Assembly (NCBI RefSeq): GCF_003350505.1
Contig: NZ_QQAY01000001.1
Coordinates: forward strand, 558,001 to 622,000
DNA length: 64,000 nucleotides
Direction: 5' to 3'
Source of the DNA: Falsibacillus pallidus
Lineage (GTDB): Bacteria > Bacillota > Bacilli > Bacillales > DSM-25281
The translations under genes were made by a program, and so were the position numbers. Below, in pieces: positions 50,771-59,171 of this stretch. The notes under the pieces are model-generated. The model was not told where the DNA came from, did no database searches, and saw only the letters and a program-made list of their open reading frames with translations. The first letter of the stretch is position 1; the number at the start of each line of letters is the position of its first letter.

Positions 50771-51739
50771 TTATATGGTGCTTCGCATAAAAATATTGGT
50801 TTCGAGCTTTTCCCGGACATTGTCTTCTCCATCCAGACTGCGGATGAACAGTTTAAAAGCCCTCCTCCCCATTTCTTTTACCGGAATGTGGATGGATGTA
50901 ATATCAAGCAGTTCTGAAATCGGATGGTTGTCACAGCTCATGACTGCTAAATCTCCTGGGATATCTATTGCCGCTTTTTTAGCTTCAGACACAATTCCTG
51001 CTGCCACTTGATCGCTTGTAGCCAAAAGGGCAGTCGGACGATTCTTCAGCTTTTCCCACTCATTCATCACCCTTATTCCATCATTGATGGTATAGCAGCC
51101 GGTAAAAATCCATTCTTCGTTTAAATCCATTTTAAATTTCTTCAGAGAATCTCTATATGCTTGAATGCGTTCAATGCTATTAGTGCCTGTTTTCCGGTGG
51201 ATGCAGAGTCCGATGCTCTGATGTCCCTTTTCCCTTAATGTTTCAAGAGCTGTTTGAAACGCTTGGTAATGGTCGATATAAACCGATGGAAAACCTTGTT
51301 CAATCTTTTCGCAAAGAACGATGGGGCCATCCTCCCGAAAAGCAGAAATCACTTCGATTTCATTTATCCTCGAGACAATGATCAATCCGTCGACCTGTCT
51401 GCTTTTCAATGATTGAAGTGCATCAATCTCCGCTTTCTTTTGATAGTTGGTCTGAAAGACTTGCAGGCTGATTCCTTCCTTGATCGCTTCTTCTGCCAGC
51501 CCGTGCAGCCATTCACCGTAATAAGGAAGATGCAAAAATGGAAGGACGATGCCCACAGAGTTTGTCCTCCCTTTTGACAAATGAACCGCATTGATATTTT
51601 TTGTATAATTCAGCTTTTCTGCAGCTTCCATGACAGCCTTCACTTTCTCCTCAGATACATATGGATGCCCATTGAAGACCCTCGAAGCAGTCGTGACGGA
51701 AACTCCTGCAAGCTTTGCTACTTCCCGAATATTTCCCAT
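50771..51739 (-). CDS. LacI-family transcriptional repressor
   Basis: 322 residues from the ATG after AGGTGATGAT. N-terminal LacI HTH (NIREVAKLAGVSVTTASRVFNGHPYVSEEKVKAV, residues 2-38) and hinge, then a periplasmic-binding-like effector domain (about 60-320) ending AVMSCDNHPISELLDITSIHIP. A perfect 18-bp palindrome with central CG lies 37 bp upstream, between this gene and a divergent tiny membrane gene, and is the obvious operator. Effector unknown. Confidence 0.9.
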   Translation of the reverse strand: MGNIREVAKLAGVSVTTASRVFNGHPYVSEEKVKAVMEAAEKLNYTKNINAVHLSKGRTNSVGIVLPFLHLPYYGEWLHGLAEEAIKEGISLQVFQTNYQKKAEIDALQSLKSRQVDGLIIVSRINEIEVISAFREDGPIVLCEKIEQGFPSVYIDHYQAFQTALETLREKGHQSIGLCIHRKTGTNSIERIQAYRDSLKKFKMDLNEEWIFTGCYTINDGIRVMNEWEKLKNRPTALLATSDQVAAGIVSEAKKAAIDIPGDLAVMSCDNHPISELLDITSIHIPVKEMGRRAFKLFIRSLDGEDNVREKLETNIFMRSTI

Positions 51740-51775
51740 ATCATCACCTGAATATTTATTTAATAAAAGTCTTGC

Positions 51776-51793
51776 TATGAAACGCGTTTCATA
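51776..51793. promoter_or_regulatory. LacI-type operator
   Basis: TATGAAACGCGTTTCATA, a perfect 18-bp palindrome with the central CG that LacI-family hinge helices recognise. Confidence 0.8.
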
Positions 51794-51829
51794 CATTAAA
51801 GTTACCTCAAACAAGGAGGTGCGTATCTC

Positions 51830-51961
51830 ATGATCGGTATTTTGATTCTTCTATTCCTTTGCCTCATCATCCTTTTTGGCTCCTATCTTGCCTTGAGCGC
51901 CAAGGGTTTCAGCTACATGGATGATTCAAAGGATCCCTTTAAAGATTTATTTAAAAAATGA
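51830..51961 (+). CDS. Tiny membrane protein under the LacI operator
   Basis: 43 residues: one long hydrophobic helix (about 2-22) and a hydrophilic tail with FSYMDDSKDPFKDLFKK. ATG preceded by AAGGAGGTGCGTATCTC. It starts 36 bp after the palindromic operator and precedes the amidohydrolase gene by 147 bp on the same strand. No family recognised. Possibly the first gene of a LacI-controlled unit. Confidence 0.7.
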   Translation: MIGILILLFLCLIILFGSYLALSAKGFSYMDDSKDPFKDLFKK

Positions 51962-52022
51962 TATAACACGTTGTTTTCTTTCATTATATCCTTCCTCTTT
52001 TTTAAAGTCATGAAATTGCCTT

Positions 52023-52073
52023 TTCCACATCAGACGGAAAAAACACCTGTTTATTCTTCGTTCCGATGTGGAA
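52023..52073 (+). repeat. Inverted repeat in the amidohydrolase leader
   Basis: TTCCACATC (52023-52031) and GATGTGGAA (52065-52073) can pair around a 33-nt loop. No T run follows, so it is not a standard terminator; it might be a structured leader or operator. Confidence 0.35.
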
Positions 52074-52108
52074 TGGAATAAGTAAAGACTGTTACAGGAG
52101 GAGATTTT

Positions 52109-53713
52109 TTGATCATCAACAATGTTAGAATCTATCAGCCAGGCACCACACATCCAAAAGAGGAGCTTTATCAAGTTTCTATTAATGAAGAGGGAAAATT
52201 TGATTCCATCGGTCCCGCCGCTTCCAATCAAAGTGGTGCAGACTCATATGACGCAAAGGGACGGGTCATGGCCCCGAGCTTCACCGATTCCCATCTGCAT
52301 TTCTTGCGGTATGGACTGATGAAAAAAGAACTTGATTTACGGCATGTGACCAGCTGGGAAGAAATGAAGCGGGAAGTCCGCGAATTTTATCCAGAGATGG
52401 AAGAAGAAGATTGGATTGTTGGAAGAGGCTTGGATGACAGCCAATTCACTGACATCGACCACTTGCTTAAAAAAGACGATCTGGATGAAATCCATTTGGA
52501 TAAAAAAATGTTCTTCCTTCACGAGGACGGCCATGAATGTGTAGTAAACCAAAAAGTGATTGACTTGCTTGAAAAAGAAAAAAACTTTAAGAACATTCCA
52601 GACCTCTTCAAAGAAACCGGGGAAGACGGGAGCTGGAATGGCCGTTTTAAAGATACTGCCGTTCATTACCTTAAAAGACACTTCCGAGGGAGATCCGTTG
52701 CCGATGCAAAAGAAGCAATAAAAATGGGAATCCCACATCTCCTAAGGCATGGCATTACAGCCATCCATACAGAAGATCTGAATTTCATCGGCTCCTATGA
52801 AAAATTATGGAGTGCCTATACAGAGCTCGAACAGGAAGGAGAGCTTCCGATCACCTGCCTCCTCCATCATTACTTATTTAACATCGATGACATCCACCAC
52901 TATTTAAATAACCACTCCTTAAGAACCGGGGAAGGAACAGAACGCGTCAAAGTCGGGGCGTTTAAAATTTTCCTAGACGGGACGCAGCGCCTCCACACTT
53001 CTGCCTTAAGGATGGCATACCGGGATAAACCTGAAACATCCGGTAAACTTGTCTATTCCCAAGAGGAATTAAATGAAATGGTGAAACTTGCTTCAGAAAA
53101 CAATATGCAGGTCGCCATGCATGCCATCGGTGACAGATCAGTTGAACAGGCAATCATTGCCTTGGAGCAGGATGAAGCCAGAACGGACGAACTCTGCCAC
53201 CGGATCATCCATGCCCAGGTATTGGGAGAAGACCTGATTCAGCGTTTAAAAAAGTTAAAACCTTATATTGAAACACAGCCCTCTTTCCTTATGAATGAGT
53301 GGGATGAAACTGCAAAATGGGTTGGCGACGACCTTGTGCCGTACTGTGACGCCTTTGCTTCCCTGATTAGAAATCATGTTCCGACCACCCTGAGTTCAGA
53401 TGCCCCGATCGGTGAATTGAATCCATTTGAAGGGATATTTGCAGCAGTAAATCGAACGGACAAAGATCATCAGCCGGAAAATGGCTGGATGCCTCAAGAA
53501 AAGTTGACTATTGATGAGGCGTTTGATGGCTATTCATTTGTCCCTGTAAAAATGGAACTCTCAGACAATAAGCGGGGAAAAATTGAAAAAGGCTTTCAAG
53601 CTGATTTCATCTTATTGGATCACCATCCATGCGAGGTGCCAGAAAAAGAGCTTCGTCATCTGCAAGTTTGCGAAACGTGGATGGAAGGTAAGCGTGTGTA
53701 TCAGAAGGAATAA
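52109..53713 (+). CDS. Amidohydrolase family protein (YtcJ-like)
   Basis: 534 residues from a TTG start with GGAGGAGATTTT. Amidohydro_3-type: metal-binding HxH in DSHLHF, later His in VAMHAIGDR and IIHAQV, and Asp in LSSDAPIGE. Such enzymes hydrolyse exocyclic amide or urea-like bonds; substrate unknown. Contains a C-terminal DFILLDHHP beta-sandwich. Lies downstream of the LacI-controlled tiny membrane gene. Ended by a strong terminator. Confidence 0.85.
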   Translation: MIINNVRIYQPGTTHPKEELYQVSINEEGKFDSIGPAASNQSGADSYDAKGRVMAPSFTDSHLHFLRYGLMKKELDLRHVTSWEEMKREVREFYPEMEEEDWIVGRGLDDSQFTDIDHLLKKDDLDEIHLDKKMFFLHEDGHECVVNQKVIDLLEKEKNFKNIPDLFKETGEDGSWNGRFKDTAVHYLKRHFRGRSVADAKEAIKMGIPHLLRHGITAIHTEDLNFIGSYEKLWSAYTELEQEGELPITCLLHHYLFNIDDIHHYLNNHSLRTGEGTERVKVGAFKIFLDGTQRLHTSALRMAYRDKPETSGKLVYSQEELNEMVKLASENNMQVAMHAIGDRSVEQAIIALEQDEARTDELCHRIIHAQVLGEDLIQRLKKLKPYIETQPSFLMNEWDETAKWVGDDLVPYCDAFASLIRNHVPTTLSSDAPIGELNPFEGIFAAVNRTDKDHQPENGWMPQEKLTIDEAFDGYSFVPVKMELSDNKRGKIEKGFQADFILLDHHPCEVPEKELRHLQVCETWMEGKRVYQKE

Positions 53714-53714
53714 A

Positions 53715-53750
53715 GAAAACAGGCCGGAGTCAACGGCCTGTTTTTTTATG
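53715..53750 (+). terminator. Intrinsic terminator
   Basis: AACAGGCCG / CGGCCTGTT stem with 7-nt loop followed by TTTTTT. Confidence 0.85.
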
Positions 53751-53761
53751 TTTCTTATTTG

Positions 53762-55420
53762 TCATTCAACATCCATTCCCCAGAAGGATCCGGTCACTTC
53801 GCGGATGACCTCGGGCAGCACACCGAATGTATACGGCATATAAAGCCGCTCGGTCCATTTATGCCCGTCCTCACCGTAAACGCCAATATTAATGGATGGA
53901 ATATTTAAATTCCTTATCCTTGAAATCGGCAGCGGATACAGTTCGTCCATCATGGGGATATTTTTTGTCAAATTATCAATGTCCTCATCGCTTTCATGGA
54001 GCGAAAGGAAACTTCCATCTGCCAAGTAAGGAAAGAACCGTTTTACCACAAACTCTTCCCCTGTTTCCTCACTGATTCTATTTAAACGTTCTTCCAGCGC
54101 CTTTTTGGTCTTGGTCCCAAACTCATTCTCTACATTCAAATAGTTATGAGGCAGAAATGGCGGGGCAAAAAACACAACTACACGAGGATTCTTATCAGGA
54201 TCAAGCTGCTGAAGGGCTTCTACCATCTTAAATGCCCGCTCCCTTGTATCGAGCCCCATTGTTTCATCTAAAACAGTTTCCAATGTATTTTCCACGTCTC
54301 TGCCTTCCAATTTCAATTTTTCCATGAACTCAAAAAGTGTCACAACTTCAATATTTATATCCAAATTTCTTTCCGGCAGACTATGAATGTTCCGGAATAG
54401 TTCATTTCTCTCCAGCAGCATCTGTCCGTAGTCTTTGCATACACCATGCGCGATTTGAACCATTTCCTTCAGAACGTCCTTCGCCGTTTTTTCATACATG
54501 AAGTAGTTGAAGTAAATCTTGCTGCTTTCAGGAGTCTGAACATTATAAGAAACTTTATCGTCCCGGTGATAAAGGCATGATGGCGGCAATATGAACTCTC
54601 CGTCTATCCTTTCCATGAAACGCGGATTTTGATTGATGCTGCGATTGATTTCGGAAGTGATATAAGTCGGATCGATTGCTTTTAGACCATCCCCCACGTG
54701 GGCAACCCGCCCGAATACGTGGAAGCACGGAAGAATTTTGCCTGCAGCACCCGTGTAGATATACCGTTTGCAATCCCCTTCGTAAAGCGGCGAAATGAAA
54801 TCATTATTGATAGCCGCGAGGAACGTCAGGTTCTCTTCCATTTTCAATCTCTCAAGTTCTGACAATGCCGTAATCATCCCTGCATGCTGGCTTTCTTCAT
54901 CAGGATTGAACAGTAAGAGAAGGCTTCCCTCCAATTCTTCCGGGTGTTCTGAATAGTATAGGGCATTAGCCAAATGGACCGCAATTCCGCTCTGCATATC
55001 CAGAGCCCCTCTGCCGAACAGCCATTTACCGGATTCAGCATCCTTCTGCACTTTTTCATCCCCATCATAGGACTGAAAAAATCTCCTTAAGGCATCGGGA
55101 TCATGCGCTTTTTCCTGAAGCGGACCATAGTCCTCTGTAGAAACCGTATCAATATGGGCGTGATAAAGGACGGTTCGCTTCGATTTCCCTTGAATGAAGG
55201 CAAATATATTTTTTCTTTCCAGACCGTCATTTTCTATTTCCTGCACCCACACCTGATCCGGGTGCTTTTGAAAATATGGAAAGGATACAAGGATATCCTT
55301 GATGAATTCTGCTTTTTCTTTTTCCCCATGAGTGCCATTATAGCTTTCTCTTTTGACCAGCGTTCTTGTGAGAAGCTCTGCCTGCTCATACAATGAAAGA
55401 TCCTTCAGCTGTTGAAACAT
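53762..55420 (-). CDS. rocB: M20-family peptidase, RocB-like
   Basis: 552 residues; B. subtilis RocB is 566. M20 metallopeptidase motifs: LYHAHIDTVS (His/Asp ligands), LFGRGALDMQSGIAVHLA, NPDEESQHAG (catalytic Glu), and a C-terminal long domain with GEDGHKWTERLYMPYTFGVLPEV. RocB belongs to the arginine-utilisation genes though its exact reaction is undefined. No other roc genes are adjacent here and no sigma-54 promoter was found, so regulation may differ. Confidence 0.85.
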   Translation of the reverse strand: MFQQLKDLSLYEQAELLTRTLVKRESYNGTHGEKEKAEFIKDILVSFPYFQKHPDQVWVQEIENDGLERKNIFAFIQGKSKRTVLYHAHIDTVSTEDYGPLQEKAHDPDALRRFFQSYDGDEKVQKDAESGKWLFGRGALDMQSGIAVHLANALYYSEHPEELEGSLLLLFNPDEESQHAGMITALSELERLKMEENLTFLAAINNDFISPLYEGDCKRYIYTGAAGKILPCFHVFGRVAHVGDGLKAIDPTYITSEINRSINQNPRFMERIDGEFILPPSCLYHRDDKVSYNVQTPESSKIYFNYFMYEKTAKDVLKEMVQIAHGVCKDYGQMLLERNELFRNIHSLPERNLDINIEVVTLFEFMEKLKLEGRDVENTLETVLDETMGLDTRERAFKMVEALQQLDPDKNPRVVVFFAPPFLPHNYLNVENEFGTKTKKALEERLNRISEETGEEFVVKRFFPYLADGSFLSLHESDEDIDNLTKNIPMMDELYPLPISRIRNLNIPSINIGVYGEDGHKWTERLYMPYTFGVLPEVIREVTGSFWGMDVE

Positions 55421-55538
55421 AGAAAACCCTCCCCTTCTCTTCCTTCATCTTATCTCACCCTCTATGGAAATGAAAGGGGTTTCACAGGTGTCAGACTGCC
55501 TAATTTGGGCGAAAATATAAGGAAATGAGAAAAATCAC

Positions 55539-55567
55539 TTGCAACACAAGAGAAAAACGAATATTAT
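55539..55567 (+). promoter_or_regulatory. Sigma-A promoter of pbuO
   Basis: TTGCAA (55539-55544), 17-bp spacer, TATTAT (55562-55567), overlapped by the PurR box. Confidence 0.6.
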
Positions 55568-55592
55568 TACTTAGGTAAATAAATAATGTTCG
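55558..55592 (+). promoter_or_regulatory. PurR box pair upstream of pbuO
   Basis: CGAATATTATT (55558-55568) and AATAATGTTCG (55582-55592) form an 11-bp inverted repeat with one mismatch and a 13-bp gap, matching the CGAA...TTCG PurBox pairs of Bacillus PurR targets and covering the -10 box. Confidence 0.75.
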
Positions 55593-55613
55593 TGTTTTTG
55601 GAGGTTACCTTTC

Positions 55614-56912
55614 ATGTTTAAATTAAAAGAAAACGGAACAACTGTTAAGACGGAAATGATTGCCGGACTGACAACCTTTTTAACAATGGTCTATATCGTT
55701 GTCGTGAATCCGGTCATTTTAGCAGATGCGGGAGTGCCGTTCAATCAAGTATTCACTGCAACCATCATTGCTACTGTCATTGGTACACTTTGGATGGCGC
55801 TGTCAGCCAACTATCCAATTGCCATTGCACCCGGAATGGGATTGAATGCATACTTTGCCTATTCAGTTGTGGGCACCCATACTAATATTTCTTATCAGGT
55901 CGCATTTTCAGCAGTCTTTGTTGCTGGTATTATATTTGTCATTTTATCTTTGACGCCTTTCAGAAAAAAATTGATTGAAGCGATTCCGGATAATTTAAAA
56001 TATGGGATCACCGCAGGGATCGGCCTGTTCATCGCCTTTATAGGACTCCGTCTGACAGGCATCATCACAGCCCACCCAACAAATCTTGTTACTCTTGGAG
56101 ACCTGCATGCCCCTTCAGCACTTTTAGCTCTTACAGGTTTAGCCATTACTCTCATCTTGATGGTGCTGAACGTAAACGGCGCCCTTTTCATTGGGATGAT
56201 CGTGACTGGCATCATTGCCTTCTTCACAGGCCAGCTTTCATTCGATAATGGATTCGTTTCATTGCCTACGTTGCCTGAAGGAATGGTCATTAATCCATTG
56301 CATGCCTTTGGAGATGTGGTCCAATATGGCCTATACGCCGTTGTCTTTTCTTTCTTGCTTGTTACGATTTTTGATACGACAGGTACAATGATCGGGGTTG
56401 CCCAACAAGCGGGCTTGATGAAAGGAAAATCCATGCCGCGTGCTCGTGAAGCTCTTCTGTCTGATTCTATTGCCACTACAATCGGGGCCATTTTTGGTAC
56501 AAGCCCGACAAGTGCTTACATTGAATCTTCCAGCGGTGTTGCAGCAGGCGGACGTACTGGATTGACTTCCTTGACTGTAGCCGTATTATTCATCCTTGCA
56601 GCATTCTTCGGCCCAGTGGTCAGCGCTGTTTCCGGATTGTCTGCCATTACGGCCCCTGCCTTGATTATCGTCGGAAGCTTGATGATGGGAAGCATTGCGA
56701 AAATCAATTGGAATGATCTTGAAGAAGCATTCCCTGCCTTCCTGATTATCCTCAGCATGCCGCTGACATCAAGCATTGCAACAGGCATTGCTTTAGGCTT
56801 CATCTCTTACCCATTATTGAAAGTGGTAAAAGGGAAATGGAGAGAAGTTCATCTGTTAGTTTATGTGTTTGCCATCTTGTTTTTCTATCAGCTGGCGTTT
56901 TTACCACACTAA
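55614..56912 (+). CDS. pbuO: Purine permease of the AzgA/NCS2 family (PbuO)
   Basis: 432 residues, the size of B. subtilis PbuO, about 13 helices. AzgA motifs: GLTTFLTMVYIVVVNP, IAPGMGLNAYFAY, FLLVTIFDTTGTMIGVAQQAG and TSPTSAYIESSSGVAAGGRTGLTS. Imports guanine, hypoxanthine or adenine with protons. ATG preceded by GGAGGTTACCTTTC. The promoter overlaps a PurR box, so repression in purine-rich cells is expected. No purine riboswitch precedes it. Confidence 0.9.
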   Translation: MFKLKENGTTVKTEMIAGLTTFLTMVYIVVVNPVILADAGVPFNQVFTATIIATVIGTLWMALSANYPIAIAPGMGLNAYFAYSVVGTHTNISYQVAFSAVFVAGIIFVILSLTPFRKKLIEAIPDNLKYGITAGIGLFIAFIGLRLTGIITAHPTNLVTLGDLHAPSALLALTGLAITLILMVLNVNGALFIGMIVTGIIAFFTGQLSFDNGFVSLPTLPEGMVINPLHAFGDVVQYGLYAVVFSFLLVTIFDTTGTMIGVAQQAGLMKGKSMPRAREALLSDSIATTIGAIFGTSPTSAYIESSSGVAAGGRTGLTSLTVAVLFILAAFFGPVVSAVSGLSAITAPALIIVGSLMMGSIAKINWNDLEEAFPAFLIILSMPLTSSIATGIALGFISYPLLKVVKGKWREVHLLVYVFAILFFYQLAFLPH

Positions 56913-56922
56913 TAGAAAGTAT

Positions 56923-56956
56923 AAAACCGTTCAGGAATGTCCTGAACGGTTTTTTC
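56923..56956. terminator. Bidirectional terminator between pbuO and the MEDS gene
   Basis: AAAACCGTTCAGGA / TCCTGAACGGTTTT stem with a very short loop followed by TT on both strands. Confidence 0.85.
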
Positions 56957-57557
56957 ATTTACGAGATGGATGAACCACTTTCCCGACTCTCGCAAGTTTC
57001 ATATTTTCTTTTATGTTGAATACTTCGTGGTCGGTCATGTACATTCTGTGGCAGGAGAGGAGCGTCTGCCTGAATTCCGGCGGCACTCGCTTTTCATCAT
57101 ATGCGCATACGGAGGTCAACCCTAAGCTTACTAGCGTCTGATCCACTTCTTTTTCGTATTCGCCGACATAGTAGGTCAGCTGGTCGCTGTCTCCCCATTC
57201 AACGTGTGCCCATGAGCGGATAGGAATGTCTTTTTCGAAGAAGGGCTCCACATATTTTTCAAAATAGGAGATGATTGATTTATAGTAAAAATCGCCTCTG
57301 AAGCAATAAAAATCAAAATTATGTATATAATGTACTTTCTCTATTTCTTCCGGAGTCAGCTCTTTCTTCAACTGGCAGAGGATTTTTGGATAAAAATGTT
57401 CATTTTCAATAAGAATTACGTGGTCTCCGTGTTTAATTCCGGCTGTTATGTACGAAACCGTATTTTTGATGTAATCATCCACTAATTGAAATTCATAGAA
57501 TATGTGCCCACCAGAAGACTCCAAAATTTCCTTCGTCTGATTCGTGAACTCCCCCAT
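56955..57557 (-). CDS. Stand-alone MEDS (DcmR sensory) domain protein
   Basis: 200 residues, soluble. HGDHVILIENEHFY near residue 43 and VCAYDEKRVPPEFRQTLLSCHRMYMTD near the C-terminus are typical of the MEDS/DcmR-sensory domain, a RecA-like fold found on transcription and anti-sigma regulators. No DNA-binding or kinase domain is attached. Role unknown; it may bind a hydrocarbon-derived or nucleotide ligand and act on a partner protein. Single gene. Confidence 0.78.
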   Translation of the reverse strand: MGEFTNQTKEILESSGGHIFYEFQLVDDYIKNTVSYITAGIKHGDHVILIENEHFYPKILCQLKKELTPEEIEKVHYIHNFDFYCFRGDFYYKSIISYFEKYVEPFFEKDIPIRSWAHVEWGDSDQLTYYVGEYEKEVDQTLVSLGLTSVCAYDEKRVPPEFRQTLLSCHRMYMTDHEVFNIKENMKLARVGKVVHPSRK

Positions 57558-57669
57558 TTGTTTATTCCCCTTTTCTCTCTATTTTTAAGCGGATGTATAT
57601 TCAATTGACACATTTACCCGTTATCTATGAAAACGAAACACTATTTTGTAAAAAAATCCGCTGGTTCAT

Positions 57670-57716
57670 GAAAAAAGATATAATCCACACTTAATAGAGT
57701 GGATTATATCTTTTTA
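57670..57716 (-). terminator. Intrinsic terminator of the bcd-E1-E2-lpd operon
   Basis: AAAAAGATATAATCCAC / GTGGATTATATCTTTTT stem with 10-nt loop and T run on the minus strand. Confidence 0.85.
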
Positions 57717-57746
57717 TTGGAAGAATATGATTCTTAGTTCCTGCTT

Positions 57747-59171
57747 CTACATTTTTACTTTTTCTGCTTTCTTATTCTTAGGGGCTTGATGGATGGCTTT
57801 CCCTACTGCATCCTCACAAGCCTCCAGCAAGCTTTCTGCGAGGCTCGGATGGGCATAGTTAGGGTAAAGGAAATCTTCGTCCCTTGCTGCCATCTCCAGT
57901 CCCACCACACCCGTCTGAATCAGGTCGATGGCTCCTTCTCCGATAATATGGATGCCAAGCAGCCGGTCTGTCCCTTCTTCAAATAGCACTTTCACCAATC
58001 CATCTTTTTTCTCCGTCAACGCGGCATAGCCGTTTCCTCCAAGCACGTAGGTCCCTGCCCTGTAGTCAAGGTTTTCACTTCTTGCTACTTCTTCTGTCAT
58101 TCCAACAGAGGCAACCGGCGGCTGGGAGTGAATGATTGTCGGCAAATAATAGAAGTCAGCAGGAGCTGCATGCTCGTTACCCATCATGGCTTCGACAGCT
58201 GCCTTCCCTTGCTTGATCGCTTTAACAGCAGAGAATGGTGCGCCAGTGACATCCCCGGCTGCATAAATGTTAGAAAGGGACGTCCTTCCCCATTCATCCA
58301 CTTTAATAAATTGATTTTCATCCAACTCGATTCCAATCCGTTCAAGTCCAAGGGCAGAGGTATTCCCATTGTACTGCTCATCCATATAGATATGGGAAGA
58401 AGCAAGCTCCATCGATTCTCCTTTTGCATTGACAAAACGGCATAAAGTCCGATCGCCATTCCAATCGATCTTGATTGCTTTCGCTCCCATATGAACAGGA
58501 ATTTTAGCCTTCTTCAACTGCCTCAGCAGTTCTTTTTCAATCGTTTCGTCCAATCCGAACGTTTCACCCTCATTAATGATAGTCGTTTTGACGCCGAATG
58601 AATGGTAGGCAAATGCAGCTTCTAATACGATATAGCTGCTGCCTGCCAAAATCAGTTCTTCAGGGAGAGTTGAGAACCGGAATAAGTCTGACGCTCCAAT
58701 CAGTCCGGCCTTCTTCCCTCCTGAGGCTCCGACGGAAATCAAGGCGTGGTTGAAACGTACAACATCAAATTGGTGTCCATTTTCAATTCCAATGCGGTCA
58801 TCTGAGAGGAAGACGGCTTCGCCAAACATCACTTCAATTTTGTTCGCTTTGCACAAAGACTCGACTCCTTTTCTCAATTGATCCACTTTTCCATCCCTGT
58901 ACTCTTTGAAGCGGCCAAAATCGAAATGCCCGCTGCCTATTTCAAATCCCATGTTTTTTAAATGATCCATATGCTTATACTGTTTCGCAGCTTCTGCTGT
59001 TGCTTTAGAAGGGATGCATCCCTTGTTCAGACATGTGCCGCCAAGCTGATCCTTTTCAATCAGCAGCACTTCCCTTCCCGATTGCGCTGCCCGGATGGCG
59101 GCTGTATAGCCTGCCGGACCGCCTCCTAAGATGACCACATCTTTTTCCTGAGCGAGTTCACCTACTACCAT
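57747..59171 (-). CDS. lpdV: Dihydrolipoyl dehydrogenase (E3) of the branched-chain 2-oxo acid complex
   Basis: 474 residues. FAD site GGGPAGYTAAIRAA, redox disulfide Cys44-Cys49 in GGTCLNKGCIPSKA, C-terminal catalytic base in YAHPSLAESLLEA; the central NAD site (SSYIVLEAAFAYHSFGVKTTII) looks less canonical than usual (no GxGxxG), so cofactor binding may be altered. Reoxidises lipoamide of the E2 subunit. Last gene of bcd-E1alpha-E1beta-E2-lpd; its ATG immediately follows the E2 stop (TAAATG). In B. subtilis lpdV precedes bkdAA instead. Confidence 0.9.
   Translation of the reverse strand: MVVGELAQEKDVVILGGGPAGYTAAIRAAQSGREVLLIEKDQLGGTCLNKGCIPSKATAEAAKQYKHMDHLKNMGFEIGSGHFDFGRFKEYRDGKVDQLRKGVESLCKANKIEVMFGEAVFLSDDRIGIENGHQFDVVRFNHALISVGASGGKKAGLIGASDLFRFSTLPEELILAGSSYIVLEAAFAYHSFGVKTTIINEGETFGLDETIEKELLRQLKKAKIPVHMGAKAIKIDWNGDRTLCRFVNAKGESMELASSHIYMDEQYNGNTSALGLERIGIELDENQFIKVDEWGRTSLSNIYAAGDVTGAPFSAVKAIKQGKAAVEAMMGNEHAAPADFYYLPTIIHSQPPVASVGMTEEVARSENLDYRAGTYVLGGNGYAALTEKKDGLVKVLFEEGTDRLLGIHIIGEGAIDLIQTGVVGLEMAARDEDFLYPNYAHPSLAESLLEACEDAVGKAIHQAPKNKKAEKVKM

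Noticed and set aside
55421-55530. Sigma-54 promoter for rocB
   Set aside because: TGACAC with a following AAAC does not meet the TGGCAC-N5-TTGCA requirement.
55895-56491. 198-codon open frame antisense to pbuO
   Set aside because: No ribosome binding site, low-complexity composition mirroring the hydrophobic pbuO codons; a shadow of the real gene.
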